Assembly (NCBI GenBank): GCA_964614915.1
Contig: CAZTNC010000019.1
Location: 62,001-126,000, forward strand
Direction of reading: 5' to 3'
Source: WTFY01 sp964614915
Lineage (GTDB): Bacteria > Pseudomonadota > Gammaproteobacteria > UBA4575
DNA length: 64,000 bases
The first letter of the stretch is position 1, and the number at the start of each line of letters is the position of its first letter. The notes under the pieces are model-generated. The model was given only the letters and a program-made list of their open reading frames with translations, did no database searches and had not been told where the DNA came from. Shown piece after piece: positions 53,693 to 61,732 of this stretch. Position numbers and translations under genes: made by a program.

Positions 53693-55375
53693 TTGGGCAA
53701 ACGCAAACCGTCACGAAACCATTCTTCCATCATCGTGGATGGTGTGGAGCGCGCACCAAGCCGCGCCATGCTGCGGGCGGTCGGCTTCAAGGACGGTGAT
53801 TTTTCAAAAGAGCAGATCGGCATTGCATCCACATGGAGCATGGTGACGCCCTGCAACATGCACATCAATACACTGGCCGATGAGGCAGCCAGAGGTGCCG
53901 ACCGGGCCGGCGGCAAGGCCGTGATCTTCAACACCATCACGGTATCTGACGGCATTTCCATGGGCACCGAGGGCATGAAGTATTCCCTGGTTTCCCGGGA
54001 AGTCATCGCCGACTCCATTGAGACGGTTGTAGGCTGCGAGGGATTTGACGGCGTGGTGGCCATCGGCGGCTGCGACAAAAACATGCCCGGCTGCCTGATC
54101 GCCATGGCGCGCCTCAACCGCCCGTCGATATTCGTCTACGGGGGCACAATCCAGCCGGGGCACTACAAGAACACGAAGGTCGATGTAGTTTCGGTATTCG
54201 AGGCTGTGGGACAGCACGCAAAAAACCAGTTGTCGGACCGCGAACTCAAGCAGGTTGAATGCGCGGCGATCCCGGGCGCGGGTTCCTGCGGCGGGATGTA
54301 CACGGCCAACACCATGGCCAGTGCCATCGAGGCACTGGGCATGAGCCTGCCGAACAGTTCGGCACAAAATGCAATCTCGAAAGACAAGCAACTCGACTGC
54401 ATGGCCGCGGGCAAGGCCGTCGTGCAGCTGGTGCAAAAAAATATCTGTCCCAAAGACATCATGACCCGGAAGGCCTTTCTGAATGCGATCACCATGGTGA
54501 CCGCACTGGGAGGATCGACCAATGCGGTGCTGCACCTGCTGGCGATGGCACATGCCATCGGTGTGAAGCTGAACCTCGATGATTTCACTCAGGTTGGCAA
54601 GAAAGTGCCGGTACTGGCCGATCTGCGACCGAGTGGTCGGTACATGATGTCCGAATTGATCGAGATCGGCGGTATACAACCCTTGATGCGCATGCTGCTG
54701 GACAAGGGACTGCTGCACGGGGACTGCCTGACGGTCACGGGCAAAACCTTGCGACAGAATCTGCGCGGCATCAGGCCATACCCGAAATCCCAGGACATCG
54801 TGCGCAGTTTTGCTGACCCGATCAAAAAAGACGGCCACCTCGTGATCCTGTATGGAAATCTTGCACCTGAAGGAGCCGTGGCAAAGATTTCTGGGAAAGA
54901 GGGTCTGCACTTTACCGGCAAAGCACGCATTTTCCCCTCGGAGGAGAAGGCGCTGGCAAGGATCCTGGACGGTGGTGTCAAAAAAGGGGATGTGGTGGTG
55001 ATCCGTTATGAAGGACCGAAAGGAGGTCCGGGCATGCGCGAGATGCTGTCCCCGACCTCGGCCATCATGGGCAAGGGGCTGGGCAAGGACGTGGCCCTGA
55101 TCACAGATGGCCGCTTCTCTGGAGGCAGTCATGGCTTCGTAGTCGGCCACATCACCCCGGAAGCTGCAGTTGGCGGGCCTTTGGCACTGCTGAAAAATGG
55201 TGACCTGATCACCATCGATGCCCGAAAGCGCGAGATCAACGTCAGTCTTTCCAAGAAGGAGCTGGGGCAGAGAAAACGGCAATGGCGGCCTCCCAAGCCC
55301 CGTTATTCAAAAGGGGTTTTGGCCAAATATGCCAAGCAGGTGCGCTCGGCCTCAAACGGAGCGACCACGGACTGA
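53693..55375 (+). CDS. ilvD: Dihydroxyacid dehydratase
   Basis: IlvD dehydrates dihydroxyacids in Val and Ile synthesis with an iron-sulfur cluster. The 560-residue protein has the cluster and active-site motifs GCDKNMPGC and PGAGSCGGMYTANTMAS, and the C-terminal ITDGRFSGGSHGFVVGHITPEA. The start is a TTG at 53693 (MGKRKPSRNHSSIIVDGVER); homologues begin here, and no ATG is nearby in frame. It has its own promoter-like sequence and a structured leader. Confidence 0.96.
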   Translation: MGKRKPSRNHSSIIVDGVERAPSRAMLRAVGFKDGDFSKEQIGIASTWSMVTPCNMHINTLADEAARGADRAGGKAVIFNTITVSDGISMGTEGMKYSLVSREVIADSIETVVGCEGFDGVVAIGGCDKNMPGCLIAMARLNRPSIFVYGGTIQPGHYKNTKVDVVSVFEAVGQHAKNQLSDRELKQVECAAIPGAGSCGGMYTANTMASAIEALGMSLPNSSAQNAISKDKQLDCMAAGKAVVQLVQKNICPKDIMTRKAFLNAITMVTALGGSTNAVLHLLAMAHAIGVKLNLDDFTQVGKKVPVLADLRPSGRYMMSELIEIGGIQPLMRMLLDKGLLHGDCLTVTGKTLRQNLRGIRPYPKSQDIVRSFADPIKKDGHLVILYGNLAPEGAVAKISGKEGLHFTGKARIFPSEEKALARILDGGVKKGDVVVIRYEGPKGGPGMREMLSPTSAIMGKGLGKDVALITDGRFSGGSHGFVVGHITPEAAVGGPLALLKNGDLITIDARKREINVSLSKKELGQRKRQWRPPKPRYSKGVLAKYAKQVRSASNGATTD

Positions 55376-55476
55376 AAAACCGAAATTGTCAGGCAGCCCG
55401 CAAATCCTTTAGGATTGTCCCTGCCGGTTGCCAATGACCCGTCCGAAATAACGAGAACGATAACTCAGGAGTTGTG

Positions 55477-56115
55477 ATGGCTACATTACTGTCCCCCGAA
55501 GAACTAGAAGCTGTAATGGAACGCAAGAACAAGATGCGCCGCCAAGCCTATGATCGACGCAATGCACAAGAAAACAAGGATGAGATCAGTGCCCGGGCCT
55601 GTCAGAAATTTATGGCCCTGCCCGAATACCAGCGAGCAAAAACCGCAATGTGGTATATCGACTGTCGCTCCGAAACCCGGACCAAGCCGGAGTTGCTCGA
55701 AGAGGTGGCCAAGGGAGAGAAAAAGATCATCGTGCCCTATTGCACCGAGGATGAAAATGGCGAAAACAAGCTCGGGCTCTGGTGGATGGAAAGCCTGGAA
55801 GAGATGGTCGTGGGCAAGTGGAATATCCTGGAGCCCCCGAGGGAACTGTGGGGAAATCCTGAAAAAGAGGTAGAACCCGAAGACCTCGATATCATCATGG
55901 TGCCCGGCGTGGGTTTTGACCAAAAGGGAGGACGCATGGGGAACGGGCAAGGCTACTATGACCGCCTGCTGGAAAAGGCTCGGCCGGACTGTCCGCTGGT
56001 TGCACTGTGTTACGAGTCACAGCTGTTTGACGAGGTTCTGGTCGCCCCGCACGACGTCTACATGGACATGGTAATCACCGAGGATGCCGTTTATGAAGGG
56101 ATAGGACGGGGGTAG
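55477..56115 (+). CDS. 5-formyltetrahydrofolate cyclo-ligase family protein
   Basis: The family uses ATP to convert 5-formyl-THF to 5,10-methenyl-THF. The 212-residue protein has the basic N-terminal helix RKNKMRRQAYDRRN, the mid-region LGLWWMESLEEM and the signature MVPGVGFDQKGGRMGNGQGY followed by YDRLL. The ATG at 55477 has AGGAG upstream; a GTG just before is also possible. It is 2 bases before the formyltransferase gene and is thus co-transcribed with it. The pairing suggests a role in C1 balance upstream of the serine cycle rather than general housekeeping. That is inference. Confidence 0.88.
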   Translation: MATLLSPEELEAVMERKNKMRRQAYDRRNAQENKDEISARACQKFMALPEYQRAKTAMWYIDCRSETRTKPELLEEVAKGEKKIIVPYCTEDENGENKLGLWWMESLEEMVVGKWNILEPPRELWGNPEKEVEPEDLDIIMVPGVGFDQKGGRMGNGQGYYDRLLEKARPDCPLVALCYESQLFDEVLVAPHDVYMDMVITEDAVYEGIGRG

Positions 56116-56117
56116 TC

Positions 56118-57038
56118 GTGGCAGCAATTATCGATGACACCTACGCTGAGGCGTTCAGGAGCCTGTACACCGAATTCCTGATTACTGCACGTGATCGAAA
56201 ATGGCTGGATCACGCAGTGCATGCAGTGACCGGCAATGCCTCAAGCTCGATCTTGTGTGACTGCGAGGCAGGCATGGACCGCTATGTGGGGCCTGGCGGG
56301 GATGAGGATTTCACGACACCGGATGGCCGCCCGGGCGCTATTGTACAGTTGCATATCCCGCGTTTTCGAAAGGACCGGGTCGAGGCCCTGGAACGTTCGG
56401 CCCTGGTTCGGATCAGCCAGAATGTCCTCACCTGCCCGACCGCTTCGTGCTTCAACCTGATTGACTCGGAAGAGTACTACCACATGGGCCGCAAGGTGGC
56501 CTACTTTGGCAACGGTTACCAAAGACGCATTGAACGGTACGGGCGCAAAATGTGGTGGATCCCGATCCTGGGAGGTGAGTTCGTCCTGGACCGCAGGCTC
56601 GGCTATGCCGATGGCCTGATGGGTGGCAATCTGTGGTTTTTCGGGGACAGTGTCGATTCCGCGCTGGAGGCGGCGGAAAAAGGGGTTGAGGCGATTCTAC
56701 CCATGCCCGGTGTCATTACGACGTTCCCGGGCGGCATTGCCGGCAGCGGTTCCAAAGCCGGCAGCAACTACGACTTCACCATTGCCAGCACCTATGAGAA
56801 GTTCTGCCCGCTGCTGCAGGAGAATCCTGAGGTCGAGGCGGGACTCCCCGAGGGTGTGCAATCCGTGATGGAGATCATCATGAACGGTCAGGGCATGCAG
56901 CCGATCATCGATGCCACACAGGCAGCGATCAAGGCTTCTGTGGACACGCCGGGCCTGAAGATGATTTCTGCCGGCAACTACGGTGGGCGCCTGGGCAAAA
57001 GCTTTATTTTCCTGCACCCCGAAAAGCAGCCGCAATAA
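56118..57038 (+). CDS. Formylmethanofuran:tetrahydromethanopterin formyltransferase homologue (Ftr/FhcD)
   Basis: The 306-residue protein matches the Ftr/FhcD family along its whole length: IDDTYAEAF at 5-13, CEAGMDR at 49-55, TPDGRPG at 67-73, VLTCPTA at 103-109, GGNLWFFGDS at 169-178, PGVITTFPGGIAGSGSKAGS at 197-216 and SAGNYGGRLGK at 284-294. The known enzyme moves a formyl group between methanofuran and H4MPT in methanogens and in the FhcABCD complex of methylotrophs. No fhcA, fhcB, fhcC or H4MPT gene is seen here. The start is a GTG 2 bases after the cyclo-ligase stop. Cofactor and direction are unknown; a folate-based variant or a distant Fhc set are both possible. Confidence 0.88.
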   Translation: MAAIIDDTYAEAFRSLYTEFLITARDRKWLDHAVHAVTGNASSSILCDCEAGMDRYVGPGGDEDFTTPDGRPGAIVQLHIPRFRKDRVEALERSALVRISQNVLTCPTASCFNLIDSEEYYHMGRKVAYFGNGYQRRIERYGRKMWWIPILGGEFVLDRRLGYADGLMGGNLWFFGDSVDSALEAAEKGVEAILPMPGVITTFPGGIAGSGSKAGSNYDFTIASTYEKFCPLLQENPEVEAGLPEGVQSVMEIIMNGQGMQPIIDATQAAIKASVDTPGLKMISAGNYGGRLGKSFIFLHPEKQPQ

Positions 57039-57288
57039 GGGGCGCTGGCTCCCCGTACGCCCGCGAAACCCCGGATTTCACGCCCGAAGGTTTCTGCAGG
57101 CCCGGGACCATCCTGGATATCCCCTTTTCGATGACCAAATTGCTTGAGTCAAGTGCAGTGCTTGTGGCAGGATGCCTAGTTTTTCGGACAAAAGCTTCCT
57201 GTATGCAGAAATGGCTGCCCTGACTGTAGCGACAACCACCGAGGCGTTTGCGTTTTTTACCAAATTTTACAATTAAGGATTCCTGACC
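57039..57288. other. Intergenic region before the serine-cycle genes
   Basis: This 250-base gap holds a small GGGGCGCTGGCTCCCC hairpin right after the ftr gene and a good AAGGATTC ribosome site before the aminotransferase. No convincing promoter, RNA gene or riboswitch is seen, although a promoter for the downstream cluster is expected here. Confidence 0.5.
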
Positions 57289-58557
57289 ATGCCTAGCGAA
57301 AAACTATCATTTCCCGGACGAAATTATCTGTTTGCCCCGGGTCCGACCCACATCCCGCAGGCTGTACAAAATGCCATGATTGTTCCGCAAGAGGATCATC
57401 GGGCCCCAGACTTCCCAGAACTCGTCAAACCCCTGCTTCGCGACTGCAAAAAAATATTCAAAACAACCAAGGGAACCTGCTTTCTCTTTCCCGCCACAGG
57501 TACCGCAGGCTGGGAGGTAGCACTCGCCAATACCATGTCCCCCGGGGACAAGATTCTCACTACGCGCTTCGGTCAGTTCAGTCACTTGTGGTATGACCTT
57601 GCATGCCGGATCGGCCTGGAGGTCGACCTGGTAGAAACCCCTTGGGGGGAAGGTGTTCCGATCGCCAAGTTCAAGCGCATCCTCGCTGCGGACAAAGAGC
57701 ACAGGATCCGGGCCGTGGTGGTTTGCCATAACGAAACGGCCACCGGGGTCACCAGTGATATTGCCGGCTTGCGCAAGGCGATGGATGCCGTCAAGCACCC
57801 GGCAATGCTGATGGTCGACGGGGTCAGCTCTATTGCAAGCATTGATTTTCGCATGGACCAGTGGGGCGTGGACGTTGCCGTCAGCGGATCACAAAAAGGT
57901 TTCATGCTGCCGGCGGGCATGGCCATCGTGGCGTTCAGCCCGAAGGCCCTCAGGGCACGCAAACAAGCCCGCTGCGCACGTTGCTTCCTGGACATTCAGG
58001 ATCATATCAATACCAACAAGGACGGATTTTTTCCCTATACCCCCTCGGTGCCCATGTTGCGTGGACTGCGTGCATCCATCGACCTGCTCATGGATGAGGG
58101 TCTGGAAAATGTATTCAAGCGCCACCATCGATTGGCCGAAGGGGTGCGAAAAGCCATCAAGGCCTGGGGACTGAAACCCTGTGCCAAGGCGCCCAAGTGG
58201 TACTCCGACACCGTGACCGCGATTGAGGTGCCCCCGAGTGTCAATGCTGCCGAAGTCATTCACATCGCCTATCACCGCTACAATATCTCCCTGGGTGCCG
58301 GGCTGTCCAAAGTGGCCGGCAAGGTGTTCAGGATTGGACATCTCGGGGACAATAACGAGGCACGAATGATGGCCGTCCTAGGCACTGTGGAAATGGCGAT
58401 GCGGGATGCGGGAATGAATGTGAAAGCTGGCAGCGGGGTTGCCGCAGCCGGAGAGTACTACCGTAAAACCGCCAAGAAGATAAAGAAGTTCGGCTCAGTC
58501 AAGGCACCGCGTGAGGCCAGAGCCGCAAAGAAAAAATCAACAAGGAAATCAAGATGA
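57289..58557 (+). CDS. sgaA: Serine-glyoxylate aminotransferase
   Basis: The enzyme converts serine and glyoxylate to hydroxypyruvate and glycine, the entry step of the serine cycle. The 422-residue class V aminotransferase has NYLFAPGPTHIPQAVQNAM at the N terminus, FPATGTAGWEVAL, MVDGVSSIASIDF and the PLP lysine at residue 203 in SGSQKGFMLPAGMA. The last 30 residues form an unusual Lys/Arg/Ala-rich tail (KTAKKIKKFGSVKAPREAR). Alanine-glyoxylate aminotransferase is the close alternative, but the following genes point to the serine cycle. Its TGA overlaps the next ATG by 4 bases. Confidence 0.92.
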   Translation: MPSEKLSFPGRNYLFAPGPTHIPQAVQNAMIVPQEDHRAPDFPELVKPLLRDCKKIFKTTKGTCFLFPATGTAGWEVALANTMSPGDKILTTRFGQFSHLWYDLACRIGLEVDLVETPWGEGVPIAKFKRILAADKEHRIRAVVVCHNETATGVTSDIAGLRKAMDAVKHPAMLMVDGVSSIASIDFRMDQWGVDVAVSGSQKGFMLPAGMAIVAFSPKALRARKQARCARCFLDIQDHINTNKDGFFPYTPSVPMLRGLRASIDLLMDEGLENVFKRHHRLAEGVRKAIKAWGLKPCAKAPKWYSDTVTAIEVPPSVNAAEVIHIAYHRYNISLGAGLSKVAGKVFRIGHLGDNNEARMMAVLGTVEMAMRDAGMNVKAGSGVAAAGEYYRKTAKKIKKFGSVKAPREARAAKKKSTRKSR

Positions 58558-59495
58558 GCTTTACCCAATACAAACCGGCCAGACAGCGATTGCAACGTTG
58601 TGAACTAGCTGTACCTGGCTCCAACCCCAGGATGCTGGAAAAGGCAGTGACCTGTGCCGCAGATTATGTGTTTCTGGACCTCGAAGATGCCGTGGCACCT
58701 GATGACAAGGTTCAGGCACGAAAGAACGTCATTGCTGCGCTCAACGAGTTCGATTGGAAAGGTAATGGGAAAACGGTCTCTGTGCGCATCAATGGGCTGG
58801 ACACCCATTACATGTATCGCGATGTAGTGGACGTGGTGGAACAGGCGGGCAGCAAACTGGACACCATACTCATTCCCAAAGTGGGAACCACCGGTGATGT
58901 ATACATGGTTGACGCCATGGTGACCCAGATAGAAGAGGCCAAGGGACTGGAAAACCGAATCGGGCTGGAAGCTCTGATCGAGACGGCTTTGGGTATGGCC
59001 AACGTTGAAGCCATCGCTACTTCCAGTACACGCATGGAAGCCATGCATTTTGGTGTGGCGGATTATGCCGCAAGCAATCGTGCCCGGACGGTCAACATCG
59101 GCGGCTTGAATCCGGATTATCCGGGTGATCAGTGGCATGCAGCAATTTCGCGTATGACGGTAGCCTGCCGGGCGTATGGGCTGCGCCCGATTGATGGCCC
59201 ATTCGGGGATTTTGACGACCCGGACGGGTATCTGTTGGCTGCACGCCGTGCTGCTGCTTTGGGGTGTGAAGGAAAATGGGCGATTCATCCCAAGCAAATT
59301 GAACTGGCAAACGAAGTCTTTACGCCGCCTGAAGCCGAGATCAACCGGGCGAAAAGGATTCTGGAAGAGCTGGAAAAGGCTGCCAAAGAGGGTAAGGGCG
59401 CTGCCTCACTCGATGGTAAAATGATTGACGCGGCCTCAGCACGCATGGCTGAGAACGTTGTGCGCGCTGCTGAGGCCATTGCTGCCAGGTCCTAG
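58554..59495 (+). CDS. mclA: L-malyl-CoA lyase
   Basis: The enzyme cleaves malyl-CoA to acetyl-CoA and glyoxylate. The 313-residue HpcH/HpaI-type aldolase has the hallmarks of serine-cycle Mcl: RCELAVPGSNPRMLEKAV, VFLDLEDAVAPDDKVQARKN, NGLDTHYMYRDVVDVVE, IETALGMANVEAIATSS, FGVADYAAS, and YGLRPIDGPFGDFDDPDGYL. These match the Methylobacterium protein closely as I recall it, much better than citrate lyase CitE. It overlaps the aminotransferase by 4 bases and lies before the malate-CoA ligase genes, whose product it cleaves. Confidence 0.95.
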   Translation: MSFTQYKPARQRLQRCELAVPGSNPRMLEKAVTCAADYVFLDLEDAVAPDDKVQARKNVIAALNEFDWKGNGKTVSVRINGLDTHYMYRDVVDVVEQAGSKLDTILIPKVGTTGDVYMVDAMVTQIEEAKGLENRIGLEALIETALGMANVEAIATSSTRMEAMHFGVADYAASNRARTVNIGGLNPDYPGDQWHAAISRMTVACRAYGLRPIDGPFGDFDDPDGYLLAARRAAALGCEGKWAIHPKQIELANEVFTPPEAEINRAKRILEELEKAAKEGKGAASLDGKMIDAASARMAENVVRAAEAIAARS

Positions 59496-59531
59496 TATCT
59501 CAGCAGTTTTCCGTTCGTCTATTGTAGGCTC

Positions 59532-59573
59532 CCGGTAGGTGTCTGGATTTTGAGCATCTACCCATCCGGTAGG
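59532..59573 (+). repeat. Direct repeat upstream of mtkA
   Basis: CCGGTAGG occurs at 59532-59539 and again at 59566-59573, 34 bases apart. The stretch between also forms a near-perfect GGTAGGTG/CATCTACC hairpin. This 138-base gap may hold a regulator site for mtkAB, but the link is unproven. Confidence 0.35.
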
Positions 59574-59633
59574 ATATGTTGAAGAGCAACGAATAGGCGA
59601 TAGAAACGAATTATTTCTCGGGAGGGAATGCAA

Positions 59634-60812
59634 GTGGATATTCATGAGTATCAAGCGAAAGAATTGCTATCGGAGTTCGGTGTCGGGATTTCCCCCGGGG
59701 GCCTAGCGTACAGCCCCGAACAGGCGGTTTACCGCGCCAAGGAGATCGGCGGACACCAGTGGGCTGTCAAGGCACAGATTCATTCCGGTGCACGAGGCAA
59801 GGCCGGCGGAATCAAAATCTGCTCAAGCGACGAGGAAATCTGGAATGCAGCCGAGGAACTGCTCGGCAAACGCCTGGTTACCCATCAGACCGGTCCTGGC
59901 GGGAAGGTCGTTTACCGACTCTACATCGAACAGGTTGCAGACATAGATCGCGAGATTTATCTCGCTCTGGTGCTGGACCGGAACAAGCAGCGGGTCACGA
60001 TCATCACCTCAACCGAAGGCGGCATGGATATCGAAGAAGTGGCTGCAACCAAGCCGGAGAGCATCCACAGGCTGGAAGTCGAACCTGCTGTGGGTTTACG
60101 GGATTTCCAGGCGCGGGAACTCGGATTTGCCTTGAACATCCATCCCGAGATGATCAGCCAGGCAGTACATTGCATCGAAGGCGCGTATCAGGCCTTTCGT
60201 GAACTTGACGCTACCCTGGTAGAAATCAATCCCCTGGTGGTCACCAAGGACAACCACATCCTGGCACTGGACGCCAAGATGAGTTTTGATGATAACGCCC
60301 TGTTTCGAAGACCGAAGATTTCCGAGTTGCGTGACAAGTCCCAGGAGGACTCGCGTGAAACTGCAGCATCGGACAGGGGCCTGAGTTACGTAGGCCTGGA
60401 CGGTGACATCGGCTGCATGATCAATGGTGCAGGACTGGCGATGGCAACCATGGACATGATCAAACACAAAGGCGGTGAACCGGCCAACTTTCTGGACATC
60501 GGCGGTGGCGCCTCCCCGGACCGGGTGACCAAGGCCTTCAGGCTGGTGCTGGATGACGAAAACGTCAAGGCAATGCTGGTCAACATTTTCGCCGGCATCA
60601 ACCGCTGCGACTGGATTGCAGAGGGCGTGATACAGGCATTCGACAAGCTGAATGTAAGAACTCCCGTCGTTGTACGTCTTTCCGGAACAAATGTGGAAAA
60701 AGGCATGCAGATGCTCAAAGACAGTGGCCATCCGGTCATTACTGCGGATACGTTGTCTGAGGCTGCAGAGAAAGTTGTGGCAGAACGCAACCGCGCGATT
60801 GAAGCCTCATAA
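59634..60812 (+). CDS. mtkA: Malate-CoA ligase (malate thiokinase) beta subunit
   Basis: With MtkB it makes malyl-CoA from malate, CoA and ATP. The 392-residue ATP-grasp protein begins VDIHEYQAKELLSEFGV and has AVKAQIHSGARGKAGGIKIC, EINPLVVTKDNHILALDAKM, INGAGLAMATMDMIKHKGGE and VNIFAGINRCDWIAEGV. It is related to SucC, but the segment wording and the position next to malyl-CoA lyase favour MtkA. I chose the GTG at 59634 because it stands 7 bases after GGGAGGGA; the ATG at 59628 is too close to that site. Confidence 0.93.
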   Translation: MDIHEYQAKELLSEFGVGISPGGLAYSPEQAVYRAKEIGGHQWAVKAQIHSGARGKAGGIKICSSDEEIWNAAEELLGKRLVTHQTGPGGKVVYRLYIEQVADIDREIYLALVLDRNKQRVTIITSTEGGMDIEEVAATKPESIHRLEVEPAVGLRDFQARELGFALNIHPEMISQAVHCIEGAYQAFRELDATLVEINPLVVTKDNHILALDAKMSFDDNALFRRPKISELRDKSQEDSRETAASDRGLSYVGLDGDIGCMINGAGLAMATMDMIKHKGGEPANFLDIGGGASPDRVTKAFRLVLDDENVKAMLVNIFAGINRCDWIAEGVIQAFDKLNVRTPVVVRLSGTNVEKGMQMLKDSGHPVITADTLSEAAEKVVAERNRAIEAS

Positions 60813-60829
60813 AGCGTTAGGAGACACCC

Positions 60830-61720
60830 ATGAGCATAATGATTGATAGCAATACCAAGGTACTTATCCAAGGCTTCACAGGTAAAATTGGCACGTTCCA
60901 CGCCAAGGAAATGCTTGAATATGGCACTCAGGTGGTCGGCGGCGTAACGCCTGGCAAGGGCGGACAGACCCATCTCGACCTGCCTGTGTTCAACACCATG
61001 AAGGATGCGGTTGAGGAAACCGGGGCCGATGCCAGCATCGTGTTCGTTCCCGCTTCATTTGCTGCTGACTCAATCATGGAAGCAGCCGATGCGGGCATCA
61101 AAACCTGTGTCGCAATCACCGACGGTATCCCCGCACAGGACATGATGCTTGTAAAGCGTTACATGTACCGCTACAAGAAAGAAGATCGCATGCGCCTGAC
61201 CGGCCCCAACTGCGCCGGAACGATCAGCCCGGATAGATGCCTGCTAGGCATCATGCCAGGACATATCTATATCCCCGGAAACGTTGGCATCGTTGCACGC
61301 TCGGGCACACTTGGTTACGAAGCCGCATCCCAGATGAAGGCATCTGGAATTGGAATCAGCACCAGTGTCGGAATCGGTGGTGACCCCATCAACGGCTGCT
61401 CTCACCGCGATATTCTTGAACTGTTCGAAGCAGACCCGGAGACCAAGGCCGTCATGCTGATCGGCGAAATCGGGGGCCCCCAGGAAGCCGATGCTGCGGA
61501 GTATTTTAAAAATCATATGACCAAACCGCTGGTTGCCTACATTGCAGGACTGACGGCGCCCAAGGGCCGTCGCATGGGTCATGCGGGTGCCATCGTATCC
61601 GGCAAGGGTGAAAGTGCCGCCGAGAAGGTGGAACTGTTGAGGGATGCAGGTGTCACTGTCGCGCCGGACCCGTCTGAGCTCGGATCGACCATGGAACGCG
61701 TTCTGAAAGAACTTGCCTAG
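60830..61720 (+). CDS. mtkB: Malate-CoA ligase alpha subunit
   Basis: The 296-residue protein has the CoA-binding N-terminal KVLIQGFTGKIGTFHAKEML, VGGVTPGKGGQTHLDLPVFN, ARSGTLGYEAASQMKASGIG and the phosphohistidine region GRRMGHAGAIVSGKGESAAE. It resembles SucD, but TFHAKEM and CAGTISPDRCLLGIMPGHIY match serine-cycle MtkB as I recall it. An AGGAG site precedes the ATG. It follows mtkA by 17 bases. Confidence 0.93.
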   Translation: MSIMIDSNTKVLIQGFTGKIGTFHAKEMLEYGTQVVGGVTPGKGGQTHLDLPVFNTMKDAVEETGADASIVFVPASFAADSIMEAADAGIKTCVAITDGIPAQDMMLVKRYMYRYKKEDRMRLTGPNCAGTISPDRCLLGIMPGHIYIPGNVGIVARSGTLGYEAASQMKASGIGISTSVGIGGDPINGCSHRDILELFEADPETKAVMLIGEIGGPQEADAAEYFKNHMTKPLVAYIAGLTAPKGRRMGHAGAIVSGKGESAAEKVELLRDAGVTVAPDPSELGSTMERVLKELA

Positions 61721-61732
61721 GAGAAAAATAAA

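Noticed and set aside
53804..55282. A 492-codon open frame on the minus strand
   Set aside because: It lies entirely antisense to ilvD, whose protein is clearly recognisable; the antisense translation has no family features.
59634..61720. Succinyl-CoA synthetase (sucCD)
   Set aside because: Related by family, but sequence features and the adjacent malyl-CoA lyase favour malate-CoA ligase.
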